A stretch of DNA of 64,000 bases from Meandrina meandrites. Its lineage: Eukaryota > Cnidaria > Anthozoa > Scleractinia > Meandrinidae. The stretch covers positions 1,277,501 to 1,341,500 of the forward strand of contig OY855912.1 in NCBI GenBank assembly GCA_963693305.1, in the 5' to 3' direction. This document shows positions 1-12,719 of the stretch, piece by piece. The notes under the pieces are model-generated. The model was not told the DNA's origin and searched no databases. It was given only the letters and a program-made list of their open reading frames with translations. Every line of letters begins with the position of its first letter. Positions within the stretch are counted from its first letter, which is position 1. A program made the position numbers and the translations under genes.

Positions 1-400
1 ATATCTTTTTTCCTTCCGAACCATTTTTTTAAACTCAAAGAGGATCATTCGTACACCAAAATTATACAATAAAAAATATAGGTCACCTCGCTAGTTTGCG
101 AGAAAACGTCGATTTATCTTCCTCGCAAGCCAAGCCGTATAGAAAAAGCCGCCATTTTGTTTAGGTGCGCTCAGCGTACGTTCTTAGCCAATATGAGAAT
201 ACCAATAATAAGAGCTTTGTTCCGGTGTTACGGTGGGCATGTGCTAGACAGACACAGTGAAGGTCGTTTCAATTCAGGTTTCAAGTGCATTTCATTTATA
301 GTAGCTAGCTGGTATAAAGCAAACACATGAAGAATCCTGTAAGTATTTTACAAGCAAGACAAGTAGGTGAAACATCGAAACCGACCATATTTTTTTTTAC

Positions 401-1036
401 CTCGACCAGCGTCTTTCACTTTATTTATCTGATCCGCGGTCAAAGCGACGTCATAAATCTGCAAGGCGGTAATTCGTCCCTTAAAGTATCCTAGTTCATC
501 AGTGTTGGCTGTTGCACCCATTCTGACTTCAAGTCCTGTATCAAGAGTGATTCCCGCTCCGATATTCTCGTAAGCGACTTTTGTTCCATTTAACCACAAG
601 CTTGCATTACCAGTGTTGTTATCATAGGACGAACCAACATAATGCCATTGCTTTGCCGCTGGTGGCTGGGTGGTAGTTAGTTCGTTGTCAACCTTAAAGC
701 GAGCGACAAGCTTTTCAGAACTAATCCACAACTGAACGCCCCCAAAAGCAGATGGATTGTTATAATTGAAGAAGGGCCCAGATACATCTAAAGTCTCCAG
801 ATACACCCAACATAACATTGTGATGGAGTGTTGTGCGTCTATCCCTTCAATGTTCGGGAACTCAATGTGGCTGTTGGCTTGTCCTGAGAATTGGTAAGAG
901 CCACCAGGATGACCATCGGGGCCAGCTGCTAGGGACACACCAACAGGGGTACCCTCGGTTTGTCGATTGTTGATTTCCCGTGTTTCATATTTGCTGTTCA
1001 AAGGATAGAGTGCGATTGGATCTGGAACACTGATGG
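401..1036 (-). CDS. Gene 1 exon: LamG-like (concanavalin-type) domain, distal copy
   Basis: A 212-codon exon, phase 1 at both ends, between an acceptor ending ATCGCAG and a donor GAG|GTAAAA. It fits the Laminin_G_3 / concanavalin A-like fold: core strands around [26 protein letters not shown] and a C-terminal [17 protein letters not shown]. One jelly-roll domain occupies nearly the whole exon. The protein is identical to the gene 2 exon at 37952-38587. Such domains bind glycans or proteins, but the ligand here is unknown. Confidence 0.88.
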
Positions 1037-4000
1037 CTGCGATAAAAATGGAACAAAAAAGCACTAAACATTAGAAGATAATCGAATGAATTATGAATAA
1101 ATAAACAAACAAATAAATTAATACGGTTGGCAAGTATGGAAGGCGCGGTGGCCTAATGGTTAGTGCGCTGGACTCCGCATCCAGATCGGGCGGTCCGGGT
1201 TCCTGGTTCCGGGTTCCTGTCCCTGGCCGGGACACTGCGTTGTGTTCTTGGGCAAGACACTTTATTCTCATAGTGCCTCTCTCCAGCCAGGTGTATAAAT
1301 GGGTACCGGCGAATTTACTGCTGGGGGTAACCCTGCGATGGACTAGCATCCCACTCCTAGTCGCTTCATGCTACGGAAACCGGGATAAGCTCCGGCCTGA
1401 TGGGCCACTAGGCTCGTATACAGACTTTACCTTTGGCAAGTCGGGCAAGTTGAATCCCACTAGCTTTTATTGTTGGGGTTCCAAGTCCAAGTTGCAGCCA
1501 CCTGCCAGTTGGGATTTTTACCAAGTTTCTGTGTCATTTACAATATTTGTTTATCTATTTACAGCTGTATTTACAAGGTTCTCAATTAGCAAAGAAGTGC
1601 TAAATACATACACTTAAATAAATAAATACACTTAAATAAAGTGATTTTTTTTATTTATTTCATTTACTGGAGGTGAAAATTGATACATTATTTTTTTGCG
1701 ATTTTTTGCGAATAGCACATGCAAAAGGTCACGTACTGAATCGGAGTGAAGCCAGTGGATCCGTCTTTTGAATCTTCATATTCGGAGGTAATTTAATCTC
1801 TTCATTGTATTGTATTATGAAAAGAACTGTTTTGCAGCCGAGTAACCTTGAAATTCTCACTTGAGTTATGGCAATGCACAATAATTCACAATTTTGTTGA
1901 CATAAAGTTATATTTCATCTGCATCAGATAGCATAGTCAAGAATCACATTTTACATAATGACAAATAAAGACACCAATAAAGGTGACTGAAGCTAAGACT
2001 TTCAAATGTGTACATTAATATTGCCTGTGTGTGGTTATACATAGCGATCGTGCTATTCATTGACTCTACCCTGATGGAAAATTTTGCCACAGGGGGTCAC
2101 GAGACAAACAGCAACTATGGTCTCTTTCCTCAATGCCATGGGCGAAAAAGGAGAGAGCCTGGGATCGAGGTTGTGAACTGAACTGAAACCGAAATTTAAT
2201 GAACAGTTTCGCTCGACAAACTATTCAAGATGGCGCCTCTAGGACTGAACGCGGCGGTTCGACGATTGACGGAGCAGAGAAAAAAATGAAAACAAAAAGA
2301 AGACTGTTTACACTTGTTATAGTTACCAGTGCAGCTTTCCTCAAATCCAGCTTTGCACTTGTGGAAAATGGCAGAACACTCGTCTATGTCTAAAACGATA
2401 AATAAGAAATGATTCTAGTTAGAGTTTTTTCCGAATCAAAAGCCTCGAACAATCGATTAAATTGAAAACAAGTTCATAATTTAACACAACGCAACTCTCC
2501 CAGAAGGTGTTTTTTTATTTTGACAACTTGGGTTTGTCTACTAATCACTGTTTATGCAACATCTGAGCATTTTTTGCGACCTTTTTTTGATGTGATAATT
2601 AGCGAAAAAATTGCTGATTGCTGCGAGTGGCTCACAAGAAGCTTCATGTTAGAACATACTTGGATACCTTTAGCAAAGTTATATAGTTACCAGTGCAGTT
2701 TACGCCATCTCCACGGAATCCATCTTTGCACGTACAGTTGTAGGATCCTCGGGTATTGTTACACACGGCATTAACATCACAGCGGTGTGTTCCATTAGCG
2801 CACTCGTCTATATCTAAAACAACAAAAGGAATTCAGTTATTGGAATAACGCTCATTTAAAACTGTCTGACTTTAAAATATGTTACAGGTAGTTGTTACCA
2901 GTGCAATTTTTGCCATTTCCACGGAATCCATCTTTACACGTACAGTTGTAGGATCCTTGGGTATTGTTACACACAGCATTAACATCACACCTGTGCCAGG
3001 TATCTGAGCAACGAAAAGAAAATGTCACTTGTTTAAAATGACAAACATTTAAAGGGACACTGTCACGGACTTTTTTTGACTTTTTTAGTAAAACGGCACC
3101 AAAATTACGACTAATTACTTTCAACCATGCAGGAAATGCTTCTAGAATGTAACCATAAATAGTTTTCATCAATTTTTCCAAACCACAAGGACAGAACTTG
3201 AAAAAGTCAGGCTGACTTTTTCAAGTTGAGATCAAAAGTTCCCGATGGTATCACAGTGATATCACTCTATATTTAGCTTCAGTACACTGGTATAGTAATT
3301 TTACGAAAACCTGACCACTGTAATAGGTTTACAATGGTGTAAACATGTTTTTGGGCTGTTGAATTTTTGAAGTTATGTTCGTGACAGTGCCCCTTTAAGG
3401 TAATTTCTCAGAAATAAAAGTTTTCAAAAAACTTTGCCTGAATGTTCCACTCATGTCCAATACTGTCAAATAGAGTCCATCCGAAAAAACAACATTCTAT
3501 TTGTTGTCGATCGGAAAATTGCATTTCATTGTTCCCAACCAAGCGCTGTTTTGAAAATTCAATATAAAAGATAGGTTGCCGTGCTCGCAAAAGAGCTATG
3601 ATGGGGATGATCTTACCCATTTGTGCCTGTACGTACTGATACTAATCACGCACGTTATTTCGTTGGTCCACGTAACATTTTTGCGGTAGCTAGAAGCAAA
3701 GTTTAGTAAAGTAATACTTGAAAAGAAAGTTGATAGGTAGAAACTCTCAACCATATGGAACAACGTAATGTATAATTTATGGCAAATCTCACACTGATTT
3801 TAAACGACGTTGACTCAAAAAGTTCCTCGAGTCGTTGTTTTCAAGGTCATAAGCTCTATCCTAGAGTAAAGGCCGGGGTACACTAGGGGAAAAGACACCA
3901 GTGACAGGTCTCTGCGATAAGTCACTCCGTGTGTACTGCTCTGGTTTGAATTCGTGCGACTGAACGCAGCGACAAAGATGTTCACAAAAATTCACCATGT

Positions 4001-7000
4001 CACACCAGCCGAATTGTTGCAGCAACTTGTCCCCGCGACTTGTCGATGGAAATCTAGATAAAACTGTGCAGCGCAATAGCTGTAACACATTCAATAGTTT
4101 GTGTCAAAATGTGCGCTAGTAAATGTTAGCACAACCAGACGTTTGGAGGGTTCTCCCCCTTCTGCAGTGGAAAATGCCTTGATCAGTTAGCGACATGTCG
4201 TCTTGTATCTCGGCTCCAACGGTTTTGTGCACGCTTTTAGCTATATCTGTTTTCCTTCTGAACCATTTTTTAACTCAAAGAGGATAATTTGTACACCACA
4301 CCAAAATTATATAATAAAAAATATAGGTCACTGCGCTAGTTTACGAGAAAACGTCGATTTACTTCCCTCGCAAGCCAAGCCGTATAGAAAAAGCCGCCAT
4401 TTTGTTTATGTGCGCTCAGCGTACGTTCTTAGCCAATCTGAGACGGACAATAACGATCGAGAGCATTGTTTCGGTGTTACGGTGGGCATGTGTTAAACAC
4501 ACACACAGTGAAGGACGTTTTATTTCAGATTTCAAGCGCATTTCATATATAGTAGCTGGCTGGTATAAAGCAAATACCCGAAGAATCTTGTAAGTATTTT
4601 AAAAGCAAGATAAATAGGTGAAACTTCGGAACCGACCATATTTATTCCTACCTCGACCAGCGTGTTTCAGTTCATTTATCTGCTCCGCGGTCAAAGCGAC
4701 GTCATGAATCTGCAAGGCGGTAATTCTTCCCTTAAAGTATCCTATTGGTCCATCAGTGGAGGCTGTTGCACCCATTCTGACTTCCAGTTCCGTATCAAGA
4801 GTGATGCCTGCTCCGATATTCTCGTAAACGGCTTCTGTTCCATTTAACCACAGGCTTGCATTACCAGTGTTGTTATCATAGGACGAGCCAACATAATTCC
4901 ATTGCTTTTCCGTTAGTTGCTGGGTGGTAGTTAGTTCGTTGTCGTCATTCTTGAAGCGAGTGACAAGCTTTCCAGAACTAATCGACAAGTAAACACCCGA
5001 AAACACATTGTTTTTGTAATTGAACAGGGGCCCAGATACATCTAAAGTCTCCAGATACACCCAACATAACATTGTGATGGAGTGTTGTGCGTCTATCCCT
5101 TCAATGTTCGGGAACTCAATGTAACTGTTGGCTTGTCCTGAGAATTGGTAAGAGCCACCAGGATGACCATCAGGGCCAGCTGCTAGGGACACGCCAACAG
5201 GGGTACCCTCGGTTTGTCGATTGTTGATTTCCCGTGTTTCATATTTGCTGTTCAAAGGATAGAGTGCGATGGGATCTGGAACATTGATGGCTATGATAAA
5301 AATGAAACAAAAAAGCACTCAACATTAGAAGGTGATCGAATACGGTTGGCAAGTACATAGGCGCGGTGGCCTAATGGTTAGTGCGCTGGACTCCGGATCG
5401 GGCGATCCGGGTTCGAGCCCTGGCCGGGACACTGCATTGTGTTCCTGGGCAAGACACTTTATTCTCATAGTGCCTCTCTCCACCCAGGGGGAGTAGAAAT
5501 ACTCCTAGTCGCTTCATGCTACGGAAACCAGGATAAGCTCCGGCTTGATGGGCCACTAGGCTCGTATACAGACTTTACCTTTGGCAAGTCGGGCAAGTTG
5601 AATCCCACCAGCTTTTATTGTTGGGGTTCCAAGTCAGTAGTACTGCACCGATCCAAAGCGGCTCTGTAATTGGCTATTCTCCACTACTTCCGTACCGCAA
5701 TGTACCGAACCAATCACATGCAAGCTTTGGCTTGTCTTCATTGAATTATAAGCTTCTTGCTTTTGCTTCTTACTTCCTTAGTGTTGTTAAAGTTATTTTT
5801 TTCGTAATTCCTACCGACTTTACCGAGCGTACTGACTGTACCGAACGTACCGACTGTACCGACTGTACCGAGCGTACCGAGCGTACCGAGCGTACCGAGC
5901 GTACCGAGCGTACCGAGCGTACCGAGCGTACCGAGCGTACCGAGCGTACCGAGCGTACCGAGCGTACCGAGCGTACCGAGCGTACCGAGCGTACCGACTG
6001 TACCAAAGTAAGGAAACTATCCAGCAATATTAGTAATTGTGACCTTACACTAACGGTGTTCCGTTTCCAGACCGTTCAGAAGCCGTTCGAAATAAATTTG
6101 CATCCGTTCGAACGACTTGGTCAGCCGTTCGCATAGACATAAACATAGACAACGTAAAGAAAATGCAAAATTCTGGTCGCGCGAAAATATTGGGCCGAGA
6201 GATAAAAATGAAAAGGAAGGTGGAAGAGGATTGAGAAGGAGAGAACGCCAACAACCCCCCCCCCCCCCCCCCCATTCTGGAAAACGCCCACCGATTGTGT
6301 CGCGGGATTTATAGATTGACAGTTTGTCAAGGGCAAAATTTTTAGGCGAGTCACCCAACATCATATAATTTTTGAATGGCTTATTACAAAACGAAACTAC
6401 TTCCAAAAGGGGCCATCCTTGTCGAGTTTTCACCTGAAGCCGAATTTTGTTCTCAGATGAATCAAAATTCGGGGGGAATTCACAATAGTTTTCGCGCTTC
6501 AGGACAACCACGGTCTTTCCTAAAATGTACTTGCTTTCTTAATCTTCATCTTCAGATTACCATCATTCTATAGCTTCATATTTTTAATTTGACTCGGCAT
6601 TAGTTCCTCTTCTGCTCGCTGTCATTTCTTATTCATACTCCAAAACGCTGACATCTTGCTTATTTAGATGCTCCGATTTTATGGCAACTTCGATGCTATC
6701 TTCATCAACGCAAGAAGACCAGAAGATTTTAATCCGCACAAAAAGGAATTAATGATGATCATTGACAACAAACAATTCCGTAGTACCGTGTACGTTTGCT
6801 CGACCTATGCAACTTCGAATTCGTTCATAAATAATGTATAAACAGAATCTCACAATAAAATTAGACTTAAGCTTAGTGCATACATTTACGCTTAATTTGT
6901 TACCTCATAATTGGAGATTGCTTGTAAATTCTGCAGGGCAAAGCTTTCAAACCGGAACAATAATATTAGAAACGAACACGATAGTTTCTCTGCAAGCTTA

Positions 7001-10000
7001 CTCCAACACCACCGACATGTACATTATATTAATTATCAGCGAAGATCAATCTCTTTTTACCTTCAGTGTAGCTTTTAACAGTATTTTATCCACTGACCAC
7101 TTCATTGAACGTGACCGGCTCTGAGCTTACACTTGCAATTTTTGTTTTAGACGCCTTCTATCTTTTCTTTATTTTTAGAATTCCGCTTCTGTCATGGCAC
7201 ACAACAATATCCCTGGCATGCCTCTCTGCAGTTCTAGCTCATGAAGTTCCAAATCCGCGATGAATTCTTGGGCAGAAAATTGTCAGAAAAGGCCAAACTT
7301 TGAGATTTCTGAAGTCGCTCCGATTAAAACACGAGTGCCAAGGGAGGTAATTATGGTAATTATGGCAATTGCATTCCACGCTTTATGTAAGAAAAGAACA
7401 ATGAAAACTTTACTTGTAAATTTTCATGCATTTGCTCTAATTTTTTTGAAACAAGCCATTAAAAAAATTCGAATGGATATTATCTCTAACTCAGTCAGTC
7501 GGTACAGTCGGTACGTTCGGTACAGTCGGTATGCTCGATACAGTCGGTACGTTCGGTACAGTCGGTATGCTCGATACAGTCGGTGCAGTCGGTACGTTCG
7601 GCACAGTCGGTACGCTCAGTGCAGTCGGTACAGTCGGTACGGTCGGTACGGTCGGTACAGTGGGTACAGTCGGTAGATTCGGAACAGTCGGTACGGTCGG
7701 TACAGTCGGTACAGTCGGTACGTTTGGTACAGTCGGTACGGTCGGTACGGTCGGTACGGTCGGTACAGTCGGTAAAGTCGGTACGTTCGGTACGGTCGGT
7801 ACGGCGGTACAGTCGGTACAGTCGGTACGCTCGGTACGCTCGGTACAGTCGGTACAGTCGGTACGCTCGGTACGCTCGGTACGCTCGGTACGTTCGGTAC
7901 GCTCGGTACGCTCGGTACGCTCGGTACGCTCGGTACGCTCGGTACGCTCGGTACATTCGATACGGTCGGTACAGTCGGTACAGTCCGTACAGTCGGTACT
8001 AGCGGGCACGTTCGGTACAGTTGGTGCAGTCGTGCGCTCGGTTGCATCAGCTAGCCAGGTGTATTAACTATCACTATCGATATTCTCACTATTAACAGTG
8101 ATGATTGCAGGATATGTTTTGCTAGTTATAAATAGGATGTGGCAATTTTATTTCAAAAATATTCCATTGTTCTCGCGAGATAGCCAATCACAGAGCCGCT
8201 TTGGATCGGTGCAGTATAGACTTGCCTACAAGTCGAGCTCACAGAGCGCGAAGCGCGAGAGCGAGCAGCGAGCGCGAAGCGCAAGAGCTCGACTTGTTTC
8301 CCCTGCAGGAAAACGAATCAAAATAATGATGTCATTTTGGCGCGAACTTTTTCGGGTCTCCGGTGATCTCCGGTGTCTCCGGGGTGTTAAACTGTCAAGC
8401 TGTCAAAAATTACTTTCTGTTTGTAATGTCTTTTGGAAATAAACGCCGCTCATTTTCTAGCTCTCTTCGATTTTCGAAATGTAGTCAAGTCTGCGCTCGG
8501 AGCTCTCATGGATGAGGAAAGTACCCCAACAAAATGTTTTGTTCGCGTTGCTGTTCCTGAAAATATTTGCTTACAATGTGGTGGACTGGTAGAAAACGCT
8601 GCCTTACGAAGAAGGTTATTTTCCGGATGGAATAAGACTAAGACTTGCCAAAACCTAGAGCTTCTTCTTGGAGATGCGTTCCAAGCGGTGCAGGAGAAAT
8701 CTGCAATTGTTTGCCGAAGCTGTTCGGACCGTAACGAAACGCTATGTAAGAAAATTTTTATCGCAAGAGAGAACTTCTCCAAGACGAAAGAAGGGTTGGA
8801 AGCTCGTATGGGAAGCTCTGTTTATGTTAAGCGATTGACGAAGGCATCTGATCATAACGAACACGAAGGTGCGAAAAAATCCTCAACAAAGAGAAGAGCT
8901 TTATTTGTAGACTTTCTAAAAGTCGGTCTCTTCTCGTTTCCGGTTTTATCCAGTGAGTATTTTGCATCCGTAATTTCCTTCAGTTGTTCGCTGGAACAAT
9001 CTGCTCCTACCGAAGCGGCCGAAATCCCTCGTGAAAGCAGTGAAGTTACTTGGTCCTTCATTAGAGCAACCAGTGGCACCACAACCAAACAAACGGACGA
9101 CAGCACTTCTTGTTCGCCATGCTCTAAAAAGTCGAAAATAAAAGGTGCGACTTCAAAGGTCAAGCTTTTTCCCGATCCCGTAGGCGCCGAGAGAAAGACA
9201 TCTCTACCGCTGCAATAACCTTCAATAGCTTTCCGCTGATGTTCACGAACTTCCTTGTAGTTTGCTTTCCTCAAACCATAAGCGATTGCGTCCTTGATTG
9301 AACGCATAGTAAATGTTCGAAACAGTAAACAGAGAAATCAAGAAATCGAAAGACACTCACGAGACGATCAGTTCGAAAGTATTGTTGGTTTCATCTTACG
9401 CGCTTGATCGATCTTGTCTGGCAAGGATCTGTTATGATTGACGTTTACTTGACAGCGCTGCTCTCTGATTGGTTAACCCGACAGGAGGAAAATTCCTCCT
9501 GTAAATTTGGCGCGCTGCAAGTGATAAAAGTCGGTCGCGCCGGGGTCTACTATAAAACCGGAAACGAGAAGCGACCGACTTTTAGAAAGTCTAGGTGCAG
9601 TACGGCTCTTCCAAGTCCAAGTTGCAGCCACCTGCCAGTTGGGATTTTTACCAAGTTTCTGTGTCATTTACAATATTTGTTTATCTATTTACAAGGTTCT
9701 CAATTAGCACAGAAGTGCTAAATACATTGACACTTAAATAAAGTGATTTTTTTTATTTATTTAATTTACTGGAGGTGAAAATTGATACATTATTTTTTGA
9801 GATTTTTTGCGAATAGCACATGCAAAAGGTAACGTACTGAATCGGAGTGAAACCAGTGGATCCGTCTTTTGAATCTTCATATTCACATTTGTATTGTATT
9901 ATGAAAAGAACTGTTTTGCAGCCGAGTAACCTTGAAATTCTGACTTGAGTTATGGCAATGCACAATAATTCACAATTTTGTTGACATAAAGTTATATTTC

Positions 10001-12655
10001 ATCTGCATCAGATAGCATAGTCAAGAATCATATTTTACATAATGACAAATAAAGACACCAATAAAGTTGACTGAAGCTAAGACTTTCAAAGGTGTAAATT
10101 TAATATTGCCTGTGTGTGGTACATAGCGATCGTATTATTCATTGACCCCTACCCTGATGGAAAATTTTGTCACAGGGGGTCACGAGACAAACAGCATCCA
10201 TGGTCTCTTTCCTCAATGTCATGGGCGAAAAAGGAGAGAGAGCCTGGGATCGAGGTTGTGAACTGAACTGAAACTGAACTGAAACCGAAATTTAATGAAC
10301 AGTTTCGCTCGACAAACTATTCAAGAGGGTGCCCCTAGGACTGAACGCGGCGGTTCGACGATTGACGGAGCAGAGAAAAAAATGAAAACAAAAAGAGGAC
10401 TGTTTACACTTGTTATACTTACCAGTGCAGCTTTCCTCAAATCCAGCTTTGCACTTGTGGAAATTGGCAGAACACTCGTCTATGTCTAAAACAATAAATA
10501 AGAAATGATTCTGGTTAGAATTTTTTCTCGAATCAAAAGCCACGAACAATCGATTAAATTGAAAACAAGTTCATAATTTAACACAACGCAACTCTCCCAG
10601 AAGGTGTTTTTTTTTATTTTGACAACTTGGGTTTGTCTACTAATCACTGTTTATGCAACATCTGAGCATTTTTTGCGACCTTTTTTTGATGTGATAATTA
10701 GCGAAAACATTGCTGATTGCTGTGAGTGGCTCACAAGAAGCTTCATGTTAGAACATACTTGGATACCTTTAGCAAAGTTATATAGTTACCAGTGCAGTTT
10801 AATCCATCGCCAAAAAATCCATCTTTGCATGTACAGTTGTAGGATCCTTGGGTATTGTTACACACAGCATTAACATCACAGTGGTGTGTTCCATTTGCAC
10901 ACTCGTCAATATCTACAACAACAAAAGGATTTTCATTGAAATGATTTTCATTTGTAATGGTATTATAGCCGGTGAGCAGGCTCACCTTAAAGCCATCAAA
11001 AACGTATCCTTCCATGTTTGCTTATTAATAACAGGAATCAGGGATTCATTGCCAAACAAAACACATTACTATCTTATAGCCTCGCCCCAAAGGTACAGCT
11101 CTGTCCTGCTTTCAGGTCCAGACTATTAGACACTTGGCCCCAGCTCATATGGACTCCTTGCCGACAGAGATTCCCCGGCATCTAAATTGTTTTTTTTTTA
11201 TATATATCAGTTCAGGTTTTGGAGCTTGTCTCATTCACCCCATACATTGGCTCTTATCATTGCGCAGATCCGCTCTTCGCAAGTCTTCGCATATCGCTCG
11301 CGCATGACCCAAAGGCGAGCCCGCTCGCAGGCTATGGTATGATGACACTTATTCACTATCTGCCAGACCTTATGCAAAAATGGCTGCCAATATCTTCTTT
11401 TGTCTGGTCGAGTTTCCTAAAGCCCGGATGGTGACACTTGGAAATTGATGGACTAAATGCTACTCGGAGAAGTTCCAATGTTTTTAGTTAAAAGGCTTCA
11501 AAGTTGTGAATCATTTAAATTTAAAATATTTGTATGAACCCCCACCCCCCTGGTCTCGTTTACATGTTTTTGATAATATAAATGTCTCTGTGTCTCTCAA
11601 TTAGAAAGAAAAGAATCCTTAACTCCTTACCCTGATTCATTTTTACTAAGAACGTGACTCAATTTCATCATCGTTATCAAGTTTAAAGTACATGTACATC
11701 ATAGAATTGATTACATATTTATGAAAAATAGTGTAAAAATATTTGTAGAATTACAGGTGTCAAAGTATTCAGTCGTTATATGAAGATTTTGTTGTAAAAG
11801 ACAAGTCTGTTGCTGTCCAAAGCATCTATCCATGACGCAGCAAATTTAAAGTCAGTCAATTCGTACAAGCCAAATCCAAGAGATAGATATCCAAAACATT
11901 ATCATGCTTTCTCCAGCATCTTTGTGATTGCTCAAGAACTCCAACATCTTCAAGTCTGACTGAAGCTTTCTAAGATCTTAAACAGCGGATTGCAACAGTG
12001 AGGCAGTGAGACAAAGGAACAAATTCGGAAGCAACAATAGGTGAGCGTGCGGATAAGATTAATTTTGCATTACGAGGTGTACATGAATCCCACTTGGTGT
12101 AGAGGCCAGTGAATTAGTCCTCTTCCGGTAAACAGATGTCGGGGTTGATGTAAAGTGTTGTCGGGGTAGCGTTTGGCAGAGATGTCTAAAAACGGAATCT
12201 CATTGTTTTGTTCAAAAAAGTCATTAGGGCTAGGCTACCCCCATTCGACAAGGTTTCATTGGGGCCCTTCCACGAGAATATAGTGAAAAAGTAATGAGAT
12301 GCAATTTTATGTTACTGCGAACACTCGGTTGCCTGGTGCCGCTATGTCGAACTTTCATAAGTCCTTTCGCAAAGGCAGTCTTTCGCGAAATCAAGTTCCC
12401 GCGAAAATTAGTACGAATAAGGTAGTTACCGGTGCACTGTTTTCCATTTCCATGAAATCCATCTTTGCACGTGCACTCATACGATCCCTCAGTATCCACA
12501 CAATTAGCGTTGCCATCACAGCTGTGGGCCTTTGTAGAACACTCATCAACATCTAACACAGCAAGAGAAAAAAATCACTTTACAAAACGAGTTCTAATTG
12601 GTTGTATAGTCGTTTTGCATAAGATTATGTATAATTTGAAGGTGATATGTGATCT

Positions 12656-12719
<64 letters not shown>

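Larger units (their letters stand above)
1..2005. repeat. Near-identical tract shared with 37552-39556
   Basis: This stretch matches gene 2 (offset 37551) with only about three differences seen by eye: position 1614, a one-base change in a T run near 1691, and one substitution near 1718. It covers part of the upstream intron, the LamG exon, the SINE and flanking intron. Right after about 2005 the two copies differ roughly every 10-15 bases. The tract probably continues left of the window. Confidence 0.85.
5636..9608. mobile_element. Composite mobile element with a 9-bp target-site duplication
   Basis: TTCCAAGTC flanks the block at 5627-5635 and 9609-9617. The uninterrupted sequence occurs once at the matching SINE positions near 1481 and 39032, so the insertion boundary is exact. 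The ends share GTACTGCACC in inverted orientation (5639 onward; ending near 9603). A second inverted copy of the left end lies at 8173-8214, matching over about 38 bp from TACTGCACCGATCC. Contents: inverted minisatellite arms, a C19 run, a zinc-finger ORF start, a helicase ORF start and an internal inverted repeat. A 9-bp duplication would suit a Mutator-like element, but no transposase was seen. Nested or composite origin is likely. Confidence 0.75.

Noticed and set aside
1156..1617. 153-codon plus-strand frame repeated at 38707 as a conserved gene
   Set aside because: It lies on a tRNA-derived SINE; conservation reflects the shared repeat and the near-identical tract.
2199..2393. 64-codon plus-strand frame MNSFARQ... 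found three times
   Set aside because: Antisense to the mini-EGF exon and adjoining intron; recurs only because the region is duplicated.
7491..8067. [15 protein letters not shown] and RSVRSV frames as a low-complexity protein
   Set aside because: 9-bp minisatellite keeps several frames open on both strands; no conserved part.
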